From Krasilnikovia cinnamomea (GTDB lineage Bacteria; Actinomycetota; Actinomycetes; Mycobacteriales; Micromonosporaceae): a stretch of 64,000 bases of DNA. The stretch spans positions 186,001-250,000 of the forward strand of contig NZ_SHKY01000001.1 of the NCBI RefSeq assembly GCF_004217545.1, given 5' to 3'. Below, in pieces: positions 8,655 through 16,457 of the stretch. A program made the position numbers and the translations under genes. The notes beneath the pieces are model-generated. The model searched no databases and was not told the DNA's origin. It worked only from the letters and a program-made list of their open reading frames with translations. Numbering within the stretch: the first letter of the stretch is position 1; every line of letters begins with the position of its first letter.

Positions 8655-11189
8655 TTACTCGGTGCCCAGCGCCACGACCGGGCTCACCCGGGCCGCCCGG
8701 CGGGCGGGCAGCACCCCGGCCAGCGCGGTGAACGCCACCAGCGCGCCGAACACGGCCAGCAGCTGGAGCACCGGCAGGCGCAGCGGCGCGTTCACGCCGA
8801 GGGCCTTGACCGCCAGCCATGCGTACGGCACGCCGAGCAGCAGGCCGAGCACCGCGCCGATGACGCCGTACAGGCCCGATTCGGTGGTGAGCATGGCGCG
8901 CAGGCCGCCACGGGTCAGCCCGACGGCGCGCAGCAGCCCCGACTCGCGGGCCCGCTCGACCACGGACAGCGCGACGGTGGTGCCGACCCCGACGACCGCG
9001 ATGAGTACGGTCAGCCCGATCAGTCCCAGCGCGATCGCCAGCACCGCGTCGATCGCCTCGTTGGCCTCGTCGCGCTGGTCGGCGAGCACGTTCAGGCCGA
9101 GCCCCGACCGGTTCTCCATGACCTGGCGCAGCGCCTGCTGCGCGGCCGTACGGCCGTCCTCGCCGGGCTGGGCCGCGTCGGCGAGCAGGCCGGAGGCGAG
9201 GGCGGGAGCGCCGAGCTTGTCCAGGTCGCTGCGGTGCAGCAGCACGCTGGAGCCCAGCGGGGCGGAGTCGGGCAGGATCGCCGCCACGGTCAGGGTCAGC
9301 CTGTGCTTGCCCTTGCCGGTGCTCACCTCGACGCGGTCACCGAGTTTCACCCCGGCGCCCTCGTTCGCCCAGCCCGACAGGGCGACGGTGCCGGGACGCA
9401 GGTCGGCCAGGGACCCCTCGGCGACGTCGATCTTGCTGAGTTCGGGCAGGGCCGCGGGATCGAGGTCGTTGGCGTCGAAGAGTGACGGCGCCGCTCCGAC
9501 CTGCACCTCGTTGAGCCGCCGGTACGTGGTGACATGCCGCAGCTGCGAGCTGCCGGCAGCCCGGGTGACCAGGTCGGCGGGCAGCGCCGAACCCTCGCCC
9601 GCGGTCAGCTCGAAGTCGGCCGGCGCGGAGGAGGCGAGTTCCCGGTCGGCCAGCACCCGCAGCGACGCCCCGCTGACCACCACCCCGGCGATGAGCGTGA
9701 CCCCGAGCGCCACCACCACGGCGACCGCGGCGGCGCGGCGGGTGGCGCCGCCGACCCCGCCCACGGCGAGCCGGCCGACCGGGCCGAGGCGGCGCAGCGG
9801 CAGGCCGACGACGGCCAGCACCGGGCGCATCAGCACCGGGCCGAGCGCGATCAGCGCGAAGTACGCCAGGGCGCCGGAGAAGACGATGGCCAGCAGCATC
9901 AGGTCGGGCTGGTAGTCCTTGGTGTCGCGGCCGGGCAGGTTGGTCGCGACGTACCCGGCGGACAGGGCGGCCCCGGTGCCCAGCAGCAGGCCGAACACCC
10001 AGCGCAGCTTGCCGATGCCGTGCTTGCCCGCGGTGGTGGCCGCCGCCCGCAGCGCCTCCAGGGGCGCCACCCGCGACGCCGAGGCCGCCGGCGCGATGAC
10101 CGCCAGCAGCGTGACGACCACGGCCAGGGCCACCACGCCGAGCGCGGGCAGCACGGGCACGCCGGGACCGGCCACGGTGATGTCGAACAGCCGCAGGATG
10201 GGCGGCACGGCGGAGCCCACGGCCAGTGCCCCGAGCACCCCGGCGACGCCCGCGGCCAGGCCGGTCAGCACCCCCTCGGCGGCCAGCGCCCGCACGATGG
10301 CACCTCGCCCGGCACCGACGGCGCGCAGCAGTGCGAGCTGGCGCATCCGCTGGGCGAACACGATCCGGAAGGTCGACGCGGCGACGAGTCCGGCGGCGAC
10401 CACCGCGATGGCGATGAACATGCCCACGACCGCGAACAGCGCGTTCAGGTCGGCGGCGGCCCGGTTCGCCTCCTCGAGGCGCACGTCGGCGCCGTTGCGG
10501 ACCTCGGGGGCCTGCTTGCCGCCGGTCGCGGCGATGGCGGTCCGGACGGCGTCGGCGTCGGCGCCCGCGTCCAGCCGTACGTCGATCTGCTGGAGGGTGT
10601 CGCCGCCGGTCAGGGCGGTGACGCTGCTCTGCGGCGCGTACGCGACAGAGCCGTAGTCGTCGGCGGGCGCGACGATGCCGACGACCTGGAGCTGGACGGT
10701 CCTGTCCTTGTCGTCGCCGCCGAAGACTTTCAGCCCGAGCCGGGTGCCGACGGGCAGACTCATCCGGCTGGCGGTGCGCGGGGTCACCGCGATCTCGTTC
10801 GGCGCGGCCGGGTAGCGGCCCTGAGTGACGCGGACGACGGACAGCGGGCCGGTGCCCGGATCGCCGGTCACGCCGAGGTACTGGCCGCCGATCTCGCCGC
10901 CGGTCTCGACCCGGCCGACCGCCTCGGCCACCCCCGGCACCGCCTTGATCTTGCCGAGCTGGGTGGTGGTGACCGGGACGGCGTTCTCCGTGTCGGGGCT
11001 GTCGACCACCAGGTCCACGGCCTCCGGCGTGCCGCTGAGGGTGTCCAGGGCGGTGCGCAGGGTGATCTGCTGGGCGAGGACGGTGGCATACACCACGAAC
11101 GACGCCACCAGCATGGCCAGACCGGTCAGCAGCAGCCGGGCGGGCCGGCGGGCCGCCCCGCCGAGCTGGGTACGCAGCACCGGGCTCAT
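8655..11189 (-). CDS. FtsX-like ABC transporter permease (two FtsX domains)
   Basis: The 844-residue permease has an N-terminal membrane segment (about residues 17-35), a large outer domain, three membrane segments (about 255-375), a second outer domain after another pair of helices, and three C-terminal membrane segments ending in VVALGTE. This is the double-FtsX architecture common in actinobacterial exporters for antibiotics, lipids or peptides. Its ATG overlaps the ATPase stop by 4 bases. Together with the two-component system divergent from it, it looks like a stress- or drug-responsive exporter; the substrate is not evident. Confidence 0.85.
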   Translation of the reverse strand: MSPVLRTQLGGAARRPARLLLTGLAMLVASFVVYATVLAQQITLRTALDTLSGTPEAVDLVVDSPDTENAVPVTTTQLGKIKAVPGVAEAVGRVETGGEIGGQYLGVTGDPGTGPLSVVRVTQGRYPAAPNEIAVTPRTASRMSLPVGTRLGLKVFGGDDKDRTVQLQVVGIVAPADDYGSVAYAPQSSVTALTGGDTLQQIDVRLDAGADADAVRTAIAATGGKQAPEVRNGADVRLEEANRAAADLNALFAVVGMFIAIAVVAAGLVAASTFRIVFAQRMRQLALLRAVGAGRGAIVRALAAEGVLTGLAAGVAGVLGALAVGSAVPPILRLFDITVAGPGVPVLPALGVVALAVVVTLLAVIAPAASASRVAPLEALRAAATTAGKHGIGKLRWVFGLLLGTGAALSAGYVATNLPGRDTKDYQPDLMLLAIVFSGALAYFALIALGPVLMRPVLAVVGLPLRRLGPVGRLAVGGVGGATRRAAAVAVVVALGVTLIAGVVVSGASLRVLADRELASSAPADFELTAGEGSALPADLVTRAAGSSQLRHVTTYRRLNEVQVGAAPSLFDANDLDPAALPELSKIDVAEGSLADLRPGTVALSGWANEGAGVKLGDRVEVSTGKGKHRLTLTVAAILPDSAPLGSSVLLHRSDLDKLGAPALASGLLADAAQPGEDGRTAAQQALRQVMENRSGLGLNVLADQRDEANEAIDAVLAIALGLIGLTVLIAVVGVGTTVALSVVERARESGLLRAVGLTRGGLRAMLTTESGLYGVIGAVLGLLLGVPYAWLAVKALGVNAPLRLPVLQLLAVFGALVAFTALAGVLPARRAARVSPVVALGTE

Positions 11190-11962
11190 CGGGCGCTGCC
11201 CAGCGACTGCAGGGCCTCGGCGACGCTGGCGCGGTCCGGGCGGTCGATCTCCCCGGCCACCCGGCCGTCGGCCAGCAGCACGACCCGGTCCGCGTACGCG
11301 GCGGCGGCCGGGTCGTGGGTCACCATCACCACGGTCTGCCCGAGCTCGCGCACCGAGTTGCGCAGGAACGCCAGCACCTCGGCGCCCGAACGGGAGTCCA
11401 GGTTGCCGGTCGGTTCGTCGGCGAAGACCACCTCCGGCCGCGACACCAGGGCCCGGGCCAGCGCGACCCGCTGCTGCTGCCCGCCGGACAGTTCGCTGGG
11501 CCGGTGGTTGAGGCGCCCGGCGATGCCGAGCACCTCGACCAGGTGCTGCAGCAGGCCCCGCTCGGCGCGGCGCCCCGCCAGGTCGAGCGGCAGGGTGATG
11601 TTCTGCTCGGCGGTCAGCTGGGGCAGCAGGTTGAACGACTGGAAGACGAAGCCGATCCGCTCGCGGCGCACCTTGGTGAGCACCCGGTCGGGCTGGGTGG
11701 TCAGGTCCGTGCCGCCGAGCAGCGCGCGCCCGGAGGTGGCGGTGTCCAGGCCGGCCAGGCAGTGCATGAGGGTGGACTTGCCGGAGCCGGACGGCCCCAT
11801 GATGGCGGTGAACGCGGCCCGGGCGAAACCCACGGTGACGCCGTCGAGCGCCCGTACGGCCGTGTCGCCGCTGCCGTAGACCTTGACCAGGTCGACGGCC
11901 GCCACCGCGGAGTTGGTGGTGTCCGCCGGCATCGGCGCGGCGGCCGGGAACTGCGTTCTCAT
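11186..11962 (-). CDS. ABC transporter ATP-binding protein, partner of FtsX permease
   Basis: The 258-residue ATPase carries Walker A (GPSGSGKST), the Q-loop FVFQSFNLLP, the signature SGGQQQRVALARAL, Walker B (VVFADEPTGNLDS) and the switch VTHD. The ATG start at 11962 is chosen for the GAGGA box 6-10 bases before it. A much longer frame extends upstream but is antisense to the histidine kinase gene and so is not used. It is the first gene of a two-gene exporter operon. Confidence 0.88.
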   Translation of the reverse strand: MRTQFPAAAPMPADTTNSAVAAVDLVKVYGSGDTAVRALDGVTVGFARAAFTAIMGPSGSGKSTLMHCLAGLDTATSGRALLGGTDLTTQPDRVLTKVRRERIGFVFQSFNLLPQLTAEQNITLPLDLAGRRAERGLLQHLVEVLGIAGRLNHRPSELSGGQQQRVALARALVSRPEVVFADEPTGNLDSRSGAEVLAFLRNSVRELGQTVVMVTHDPAAAAYADRVVLLADGRVAGEIDRPDRASVAEALQSLGSAR

Positions 11963-12116
11963 CGTGGGTCCTCTTCGGTCGGGGTCGAAAGCTGGACAGA
12001 ATCCTGTTCGACGCCGATCAACGCCCGCATCGGCCCGCAGCCGGGACCTGAGACGGCACCGGCTCTGCCTTTCGGCCGATGAAGGGTCCGTTCGGCGCCC
12101 ACTACGCTGGGTCACG
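11963..12116. promoter_or_regulatory. Divergent promoter region: ABC exporter versus two-component system
   Basis: About 150 bases separate the divergent starts of the exporter ATPase and the histidine kinase. A TACGCT hexamer about 9 bases before the kinase ATG could be a -10 box giving a near-leaderless transcript. No convincing repeat for the response regulator was found by eye. Confidence 0.35.
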
Positions 12117-13292
12117 ATGTTGACGCAACAAAACCGGAACCTGCTGTTCCGCCTCGGCCAGCTCGCCCTGCTGGGCCTGATGGCGCTGCTCGGGCTGGTC
12201 GATCTGCAGGCGGGCATGGCGGGCGCCGGTGGCGTGGTCCTCCTGCAGGTGCTGGCCGCCATGGCGACCGCCGTGGTGTGGCTGCCCCGGCACCAGCAGG
12301 GCTCGACACGTCTGCCGAAAGTCGCACTCCTGGTGGCCGGGTTTTCGCTGGTCGTGACGGTCCTGGTCGTGCTGACCGGCCCGACCGACGGCAGCTTCGG
12401 CATCGCCGAGGCGCTGGGCCTGCTCGGCATGCTGTACGTGGTGTGCCGCCGCGCCGAGGCGCAGCTGGCGGTGGCCGCCGTGGTGACCACGGTGGTCGCG
12501 GTGGGTCTGCTGCCGGTGCGCGGCGGGCTCACCCCCGAGTACGTCATCGCCGGGCTGATGCTGGCCCTGGTGTCGACGGCGGCGATCGGCGGCGGGGTGT
12601 ACCTGCGCACGATCGAGTCGACCCGGCAACGGGCGATGGACGCCGTACGGGCGGAGCAGCGCGCCGAGTTCGCCCGGGACCTGCACGACTTCATCGCCCA
12701 CCACGTGACCGGCATCGTGGTCCAGGCGCAGGGGGCCCGGTTCATCGCCGAGCAGGATCCGCAGCGGGTGCTGCTGGCGCTGGAACAGATCGAGCAGGCG
12801 GGCGCGGAGACGATGGCGTCGATGCGGCGCATGGTCGGGGTGCTGCGCGACCCGGACGCGCACCCGGACGCGCCGCTGGCGCCGCTGGCCGGGGTGCACG
12901 AGCTGGGCCCGCTGCTGGAGCAGTTCAGCTCCTCCGGCGGCACGCTGGCCCGGCTGCACGTGGACGGGGACATCGGGGGGCTGCCGGTGGAGGTGTCGAC
13001 CTCGGCGTACCGGGTGGTGATGGAGGCGCTGACGAACATCCGCCAGCACGCGCGGGGGGCGCGGGTGGCGGACGTGTGGATCCGGCGTACCCCGGAGTGG
13101 TTGTTGGTCCGGGTGGCCAACGACGGCGCGGCCCCCCGGCCCACCGCGCCCCGCGAGCGCCCGGGGTACGGTCTCGTGGGCCTGACGGAACGGGTCCGCG
13201 CGGTCGGCGGGCGCATCACCGCCGGGCCGGGCATCGACGGCGGCTGGGTGGTCGACGCGGCCCTGCCGGTGGTTCAGGAGGTGACGCAGTGA
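12117..13292 (+). CDS. NarL-family sensor histidine kinase
   Basis: The 391-residue kinase has an N-terminal membrane domain of four to six helices (about residues 10-165), then a HisKA_3 dimerisation helix with the phospho-acceptor His190 (FARDLHDFIAHH) and a HATPase_c domain (ALTNIRQHA, about 305; GYGLVGLTERV near the end). It senses a membrane or envelope signal and phosphorylates the regulator encoded next. The ATG at 12117 is preferred over the longer upstream frame, which would run into the divergent promoter. It overlaps the regulator by 4 bases (GTGA). Divergent placement suggests that it controls the FtsX-type exporter. Confidence 0.88.
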   Translation: MLTQQNRNLLFRLGQLALLGLMALLGLVDLQAGMAGAGGVVLLQVLAAMATAVVWLPRHQQGSTRLPKVALLVAGFSLVVTVLVVLTGPTDGSFGIAEALGLLGMLYVVCRRAEAQLAVAAVVTTVVAVGLLPVRGGLTPEYVIAGLMLALVSTAAIGGGVYLRTIESTRQRAMDAVRAEQRAEFARDLHDFIAHHVTGIVVQAQGARFIAEQDPQRVLLALEQIEQAGAETMASMRRMVGVLRDPDAHPDAPLAPLAGVHELGPLLEQFSSSGGTLARLHVDGDIGGLPVEVSTSAYRVVMEALTNIRQHARGARVADVWIRRTPEWLLVRVANDGAAPRPTAPRERPGYGLVGLTERVRAVGGRITAGPGIDGGWVVDAALPVVQEVTQ

Positions 13293-13927
13293 TCCGCGTA
13301 CTGATCGCCGACGACCAGGCCATGGTCCGCACGGGCTTCGGGATGATCATCGGAGCGCAGCCGGACATGGAGGTGGTCGGTGAGGCCGCCGACGGGGTCG
13401 AGGCCGTCGCGCTGGCCCGCCGTCTCAAGCCGGACGTCGCCCTGTTCGACATCCGGATGCCGAAGATGGACGGCCTGGAGGCGCTGCGCCTGCTGGCCGG
13501 GCCGGGGGTCGCGGAGCCGGTCAAGGTGGTCGTCGTCACGACCTTCGACCTCGATGAGTACGTGCACACCGCGCTGCGCAACGGGGCATGCGGTTTCCTG
13601 CTCAAGGACTCCGGCCCCGCGCTGCTCGTGGAGGCGGTGCGCGCGGCGGTGTCGGGTGACGCGCTGATCAGCCCGTCGATCACGGTACGGCTGCTGGAGC
13701 ATCTGAGCCCGCCCGCGCCCACCGGCGACGACGGCGGGCTTTCTCCGCGCGAGCTGGACGTGGTGAAGCTGGCCGCGCGTGGTCTGACCAATGCGGAGAT
13801 CGCTACGCAGCTGTTCATCTCCGTCGGGACGGTCAAGACCCATCTGGGCAGTGTGCAGACGAAGTTGGGTGCCCGGAACCGGGTGGAGATCGCCGCGTGG
13901 GTGTGGGAGCGCCGCCTGGTGGGCTGA
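13289..13927 (+). CDS. NarL/LuxR-family response regulator
   Basis: The 212-residue protein has a receiver domain with Asp54 (ALFDIRMPKMDG) as phosphorylation site, the conserved Thr (VVVTTF) and Lys (FLLKDS), and a C-terminal LuxR-type helix-turn-helix (about 150-205, LSPRELDVVKLAARGLTNAEIA). The GTG start overlaps the kinase stop. It is the DNA-binding half of the two-component pair; the likely target is the divergent ABC operon. Confidence 0.9.
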   Translation: MIRVLIADDQAMVRTGFGMIIGAQPDMEVVGEAADGVEAVALARRLKPDVALFDIRMPKMDGLEALRLLAGPGVAEPVKVVVVTTFDLDEYVHTALRNGACGFLLKDSGPALLVEAVRAAVSGDALISPSITVRLLEHLSPPAPTGDDGGLSPRELDVVKLAARGLTNAEIATQLFISVGTVKTHLGSVQTKLGARNRVEIAAWVWERRLVG

Positions 13928-13933
13928 GCCCGC

Positions 13934-14209
13934 CTACAGTGTGATCCAGTACCGGCGGATCCGGCCCAGCTCGGTGTCGTCCTCGACGATCCACCACTAG
14001 GTGCAGTGCACCCGACCCGGTTCGGGCTCCACGGCCGGGTCGGCGGAGCGGCGCAGCCGGTCCACCCAGGCGGCGAAGCCAGCCGGCGAATCGACATCGT
14101 CCTCGGCGTGCAGGCCGGAGCCGTCCTGGTGCACCCCGCGCCCCCACTCGTCGCGCGCGGCCAGCCAGGCGTCATGCAGGCGGGTGGTGGGGCTGATCAG
14201 CTCGGGCAT
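13934..14209 (-). pseudogene. Decayed GNAT acetyltransferase gene
   Basis: From ATG 14209 the frame encodes a clear N-terminal piece of a common actinobacterial acetyltransferase (MPELISPTTRLHDAWLAARD). It is cut by a TAG at 13997-13999. After the stop the same frame goes on as WWIVEDDTELGRI and then jumps to RRYWITL and a second stop at 13934, which resembles the usual C-terminal end of this family. About 80 residues of the middle, including the acetyl-CoA site, are missing. The gene thus has a nonsense codon and an in-frame internal deletion. Family assignment rests on recognition of these short conserved stretches. Confidence 0.7.
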
Positions 14210-14270
14210 GCCGCCGACGCTAACGGCGCCGCTTCGCGGACGGCAGCGATTTAGCGCTCCACGGCGGGGG

Positions 14271-14753
14271 TTACGGCTCGGACGCGGCGTCGAGGCGGGC
14301 GAGGATGCGCCGGGCCATGTCGCCGAGCTGCTCCAGCTCACGGTCGCTCAGGGCGTCGAGGATCAGCGTACGGACGGCCTCGACGTGCCCGGGTGCGCTG
14401 GCCACGACCTTGTCCCATCCCGCGTCGGTGAGCACCGCGTTGGTGTACCGACCGTCCTCGGGGCAGGCCGTCCGGGTCACCCAGCCCCGGCTCTCCAGGC
14501 GCTTGACGACGTGCGAGAGCCGGGACAGCGAGCCGTTGGCGAGGGCGGCGAGGGCGCTCATCCGGCGGGTCCGGCCGGGCGCCTCGGAGAGGCTGGCCAG
14601 CACCAGGTACTCGAAGTGGCTGAGGCCGGAGTCGCGCTGCATCTGGGTGTCCAGCGCGGCGGGCAGGCGCAGCAGCAGGCCTCCGACCGGCAGCCAGGAG
14701 CCGAGTTCGGCGTGGTCGAGCCAGCGTGGCGGGTCGGCGGGGGCAGCGCTCAC
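14271..14753 (-). CDS. MarR-family transcriptional regulator
   Basis: The 160-residue protein has the MarR winged-helix fold: helices around SGLSHFEYLVLASLSEAPGRTRRMSALA, recognition helix NGSLSRLSHVVKRLESRGWVTR and a wing (ACPEDGRYTNAVLTDAG). The GTG at 14753 is favoured because a palindrome and a -10-like hexamer (TACACT) lie directly upstream; a longer frame to 14804 would translate through them. With that promoter the transcript would be nearly leaderless. It probably represses itself; the target other than itself could be the lipoprotein gene across the gap, or a distant gene. Confidence 0.85.
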   Translation of the reverse strand: MSAAPADPPRWLDHAELGSWLPVGGLLLRLPAALDTQMQRDSGLSHFEYLVLASLSEAPGRTRRMSALAALANGSLSRLSHVVKRLESRGWVTRTACPEDGRYTNAVLTDAGWDKVVASAPGHVEAVRTLILDALSDRELEQLGDMARRILARLDAASEP

Positions 14754-14772
14754 CCCTCCAGTGTAGGGCGCT

Positions 14773-14786
14773 CTTGAAGCTTCAAG
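14773..14786. promoter_or_regulatory. Perfect 14-bp palindrome, probable MarR operator
   Basis: The sequence CTTGAAGCTTCAAG is a perfect palindrome lying 20 bases upstream of the preferred MarR start, within the expected -35/-10 region on the minus strand. MarR dimers bind such short palindromes. It also lies 15 bases from the 3' end of the DUF305-like gene. Confidence 0.6.
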
Positions 14787-14800
14787 TTCACCCGATCGGG

Positions 14801-15349
14801 TCACGCCACGAGCTGGAGCATCTGCCGGATCTCCTCCTGGCGGGTCTGGGTGATGGCCGCGGCGAGGTCACGGGCGGGCGGGTAGCCGCCACCCGCGGAC
14901 TCCATCCGGCTGACCGCGACGCAGTTGTGCAGATGGCCGATGAGCAGCGTCAGTGCGGTCCGGTCCAGGTCGGCAGGCCGGGATCCGCGCAGTTCCGCCA
15001 GGTCGGCGGCCCGCAGCGAGTGCGGGTCACCGTGCCCGGCATGCGCACCCTCGGCCGGGTCCGCGGTGAGCGGCTGCTGCCAGCGCAGTAGCCAGTGCCG
15101 CATGGTCTCGGACTCGGCACGCCACTCGGCGCGCAGCCGGGCGGCGAGGGCCCGCACCCGCGGGTCTTCGGCGCGCTGCTCGGCGACCGCCGCGACCTGA
15201 TCACCCTGATCCGCGTACGCGAGGCTCATCTGCAAAAACATCACGTCGGTGGCGTTGCCGGCAGTCGGCGCGGGGGCCGGTGCCGGGGCGGCCGGGCGAC
15301 ATCCCGTGAGCACGAGGAAGGTCAGCATGATGGCGCCGAGGACACGCAA
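14801..15349 (-). CDS. DUF305-like lipoprotein lacking the usual His pair
   Basis: The mature protein follows a lipobox (LVLTGC) and has the DUF305 opening DVMFLQMSLAYADQ. In most members this helix carries a metal-binding His pair (MIPHH-type); here AYAD stands in its place, so metal binding is doubtful. The remaining helices (REWRAESETMRHWLLRW-like and HLHNCVAVSRM) are rich in Ala, Arg and Leu. TTG at 15349 gives a positive residue before the hydrophobic stretch; ATG at 15328 would leave only nine residues before the Cys. It follows the LPMO gene on the same strand, but a hairpin lies between them. Confidence 0.6.
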   Translation of the reverse strand: MRVLGAIMLTFLVLTGCRPAAPAPAPAPTAGNATDVMFLQMSLAYADQGDQVAAVAEQRAEDPRVRALAARLRAEWRAESETMRHWLLRWQQPLTADPAEGAHAGHGDPHSLRAADLAELRGSRPADLDRTALTLLIGHLHNCVAVSRMESAGGGYPPARDLAAAITQTRQEEIRQMLQLVA

Positions 15350-15366
15350 GCCCGGCGGCGGTCGCC

Positions 15367-15410
15367 CGGCGGGGCGGGTCCACGCCCGTGGCCGTGGCCC
15401 CGCCCCGCCG
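15367..15410 (-). terminator. Stem-loop after the LPMO gene
   Basis: Arms 15367-15377 and 15400-15410 are perfectly complementary (11 bp, extendable by one pair), with a 22-base loop. The stem starts 11 bases after the LPMO stop (15421) and would end or attenuate its transcript before the DUF305-like gene. Confidence 0.55.
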
Positions 15411-15420
15411 CGGCGTGGGA

Positions 15421-16161
15421 TCAGATGCGTTCCCACAGCGCCGGGGCGTTCGGCGGTTCCCAGCCGGCCAGGGCGGTGTGCGCCTGGCGGCACCGGTACG
15501 ACGCCCCGCCGTACGTGACGACGGCCCCGACCGCGTACGCCGTGCCCGCGGCCCACGTGCCGCCGGCCGGCGGCGTGGTGGTGGGCGGGGTCGTCGGCGA
15601 GGTGGTCGGCGTCGTCGGCGGGGGCGTGGTGGGCGGCGGGGTGCTGCCGCCACCGATGTTGAGGTCCACGCAGGAGTAGAAGGCGTTGACCGTGTCGGCG
15701 ATGTTCCACCGCGCGAGCACGGTCTGTCGCCCACTGAAGCCCTTCATGTTCACCGTGTGCGTGGCGGTCGCACCGGGCTGCGCTCCCCCGCCGCTGAACG
15801 AGGCCAGCAACGTGTTGCCGATGAAGTACTCCCAGTTGCTGGTGGCGTGCCGGGCGGTGAACACCCAGTTGAACGTCACGCTCTGTCCGACCGAGGCGGC
15901 GGGCCAGTTCCTGCTGTTGTCGTTGAGGACGGCGAACCGCGCGCCGCCGCCGTTGCACTGCATCGAGCCCTTGGGGGCCTCGACGCTCTGGGGTTCGTAG
16001 ATGATGTCGCCGCAGTTGGTCACGGCGCCGCTGGCGCAGTTGGCCTGCCGGCTGGGCGGCGACGAGACGTAGCCGTGCGCGGCGGCGGGTGCCACCGCGA
16101 CGAAGAACGACGCGACGACCGCGCCGATGGTCAACAGGGGTAGGGCGATCCGGCGTCTCAT
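15421..16161 (-). CDS. Secreted lytic polysaccharide monooxygenase (AA10) with CBM5/12
   Basis: The 246-residue protein has a signal peptide (residues 1-28, cleaved after APAAA) so that His29 (HGYVSSP) becomes the N terminus. With His105 (FTARHATSN) it forms the copper histidine brace of AA10 enzymes. After the catalytic domain (29-about 172) come a Thr/Pro linker and a chitin-type CBM5/12 module (about 201-246, with aromatic residues WAAGTAYAVGAVVTYGG and W-PP--PALWERI). It would oxidatively cleave chitin or cellulose outside the cell. The nearby polysaccharide synthase operon suggests that it could also act on the cell's own glucan or mannan coat. Confidence 0.9.
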   Translation of the reverse strand: MRRRIALPLLTIGAVVASFFVAVAPAAAHGYVSSPPSRQANCASGAVTNCGDIIYEPQSVEAPKGSMQCNGGGARFAVLNDNSRNWPAASVGQSVTFNWVFTARHATSNWEYFIGNTLLASFSGGGAQPGATATHTVNMKGFSGRQTVLARWNIADTVNAFYSCVDLNIGGGSTPPPTTPPPTTPTTSPTTPPTTTPPAGGTWAAGTAYAVGAVVTYGGASYRCRQAHTALAGWEPPNAPALWERI

Positions 16162-16457
16162 GAAGTGCTCCTCGAGCGTGGGGGGATGGGCTGCTTCATG
16201 GGTCGGCGGGCCGGGCGTGGGGGCGCCCGGCCCACCGCGGGTGGGTGAGGGACGGGTTCTTCACATCGACGTGCGGCGATTGGAGACGCCGTCCTCGAGG
16301 TGTGCGCACAAACATAAGTTAAACAGTGTTAACAGTAAAGAGACTTAACCAAGATTTTCGATACAACGATGCCCCGCAGGTAGAGCGGCATCATCGTCGA
16401 GCTCGGACGGTCCACACCGGAACAGCGGACGATTGCGGGAGTTCACAATTGACGGAC
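16162..16457. promoter_or_regulatory. AT-rich intergenic region upstream of the LPMO gene
   Basis: About 296 bases lie between the LPMO start and the 3' end of the polysaccharide operon; both are on the minus strand. Bases 16305-16370 are markedly AT-rich for this genome. They contain a GTTAA-N6-TTAAC inverted repeat (16318-16333) and, on the minus strand, a possible promoter with TTTACT and TATGTT spaced by 17 bases. The segment 16345-16362 recurs with one mismatch at 23354-23371, upstream of the decayed LPMO copy. No gene is seen here. Confidence 0.5.

Noticed and set aside
16305..16370. AT-rich patch with a repeated 18-bp segment, suspected end of an insertion sequence
   Set aside because: There is no transposase or inverted end; the repeat is explained by the duplicated LPMO locus.
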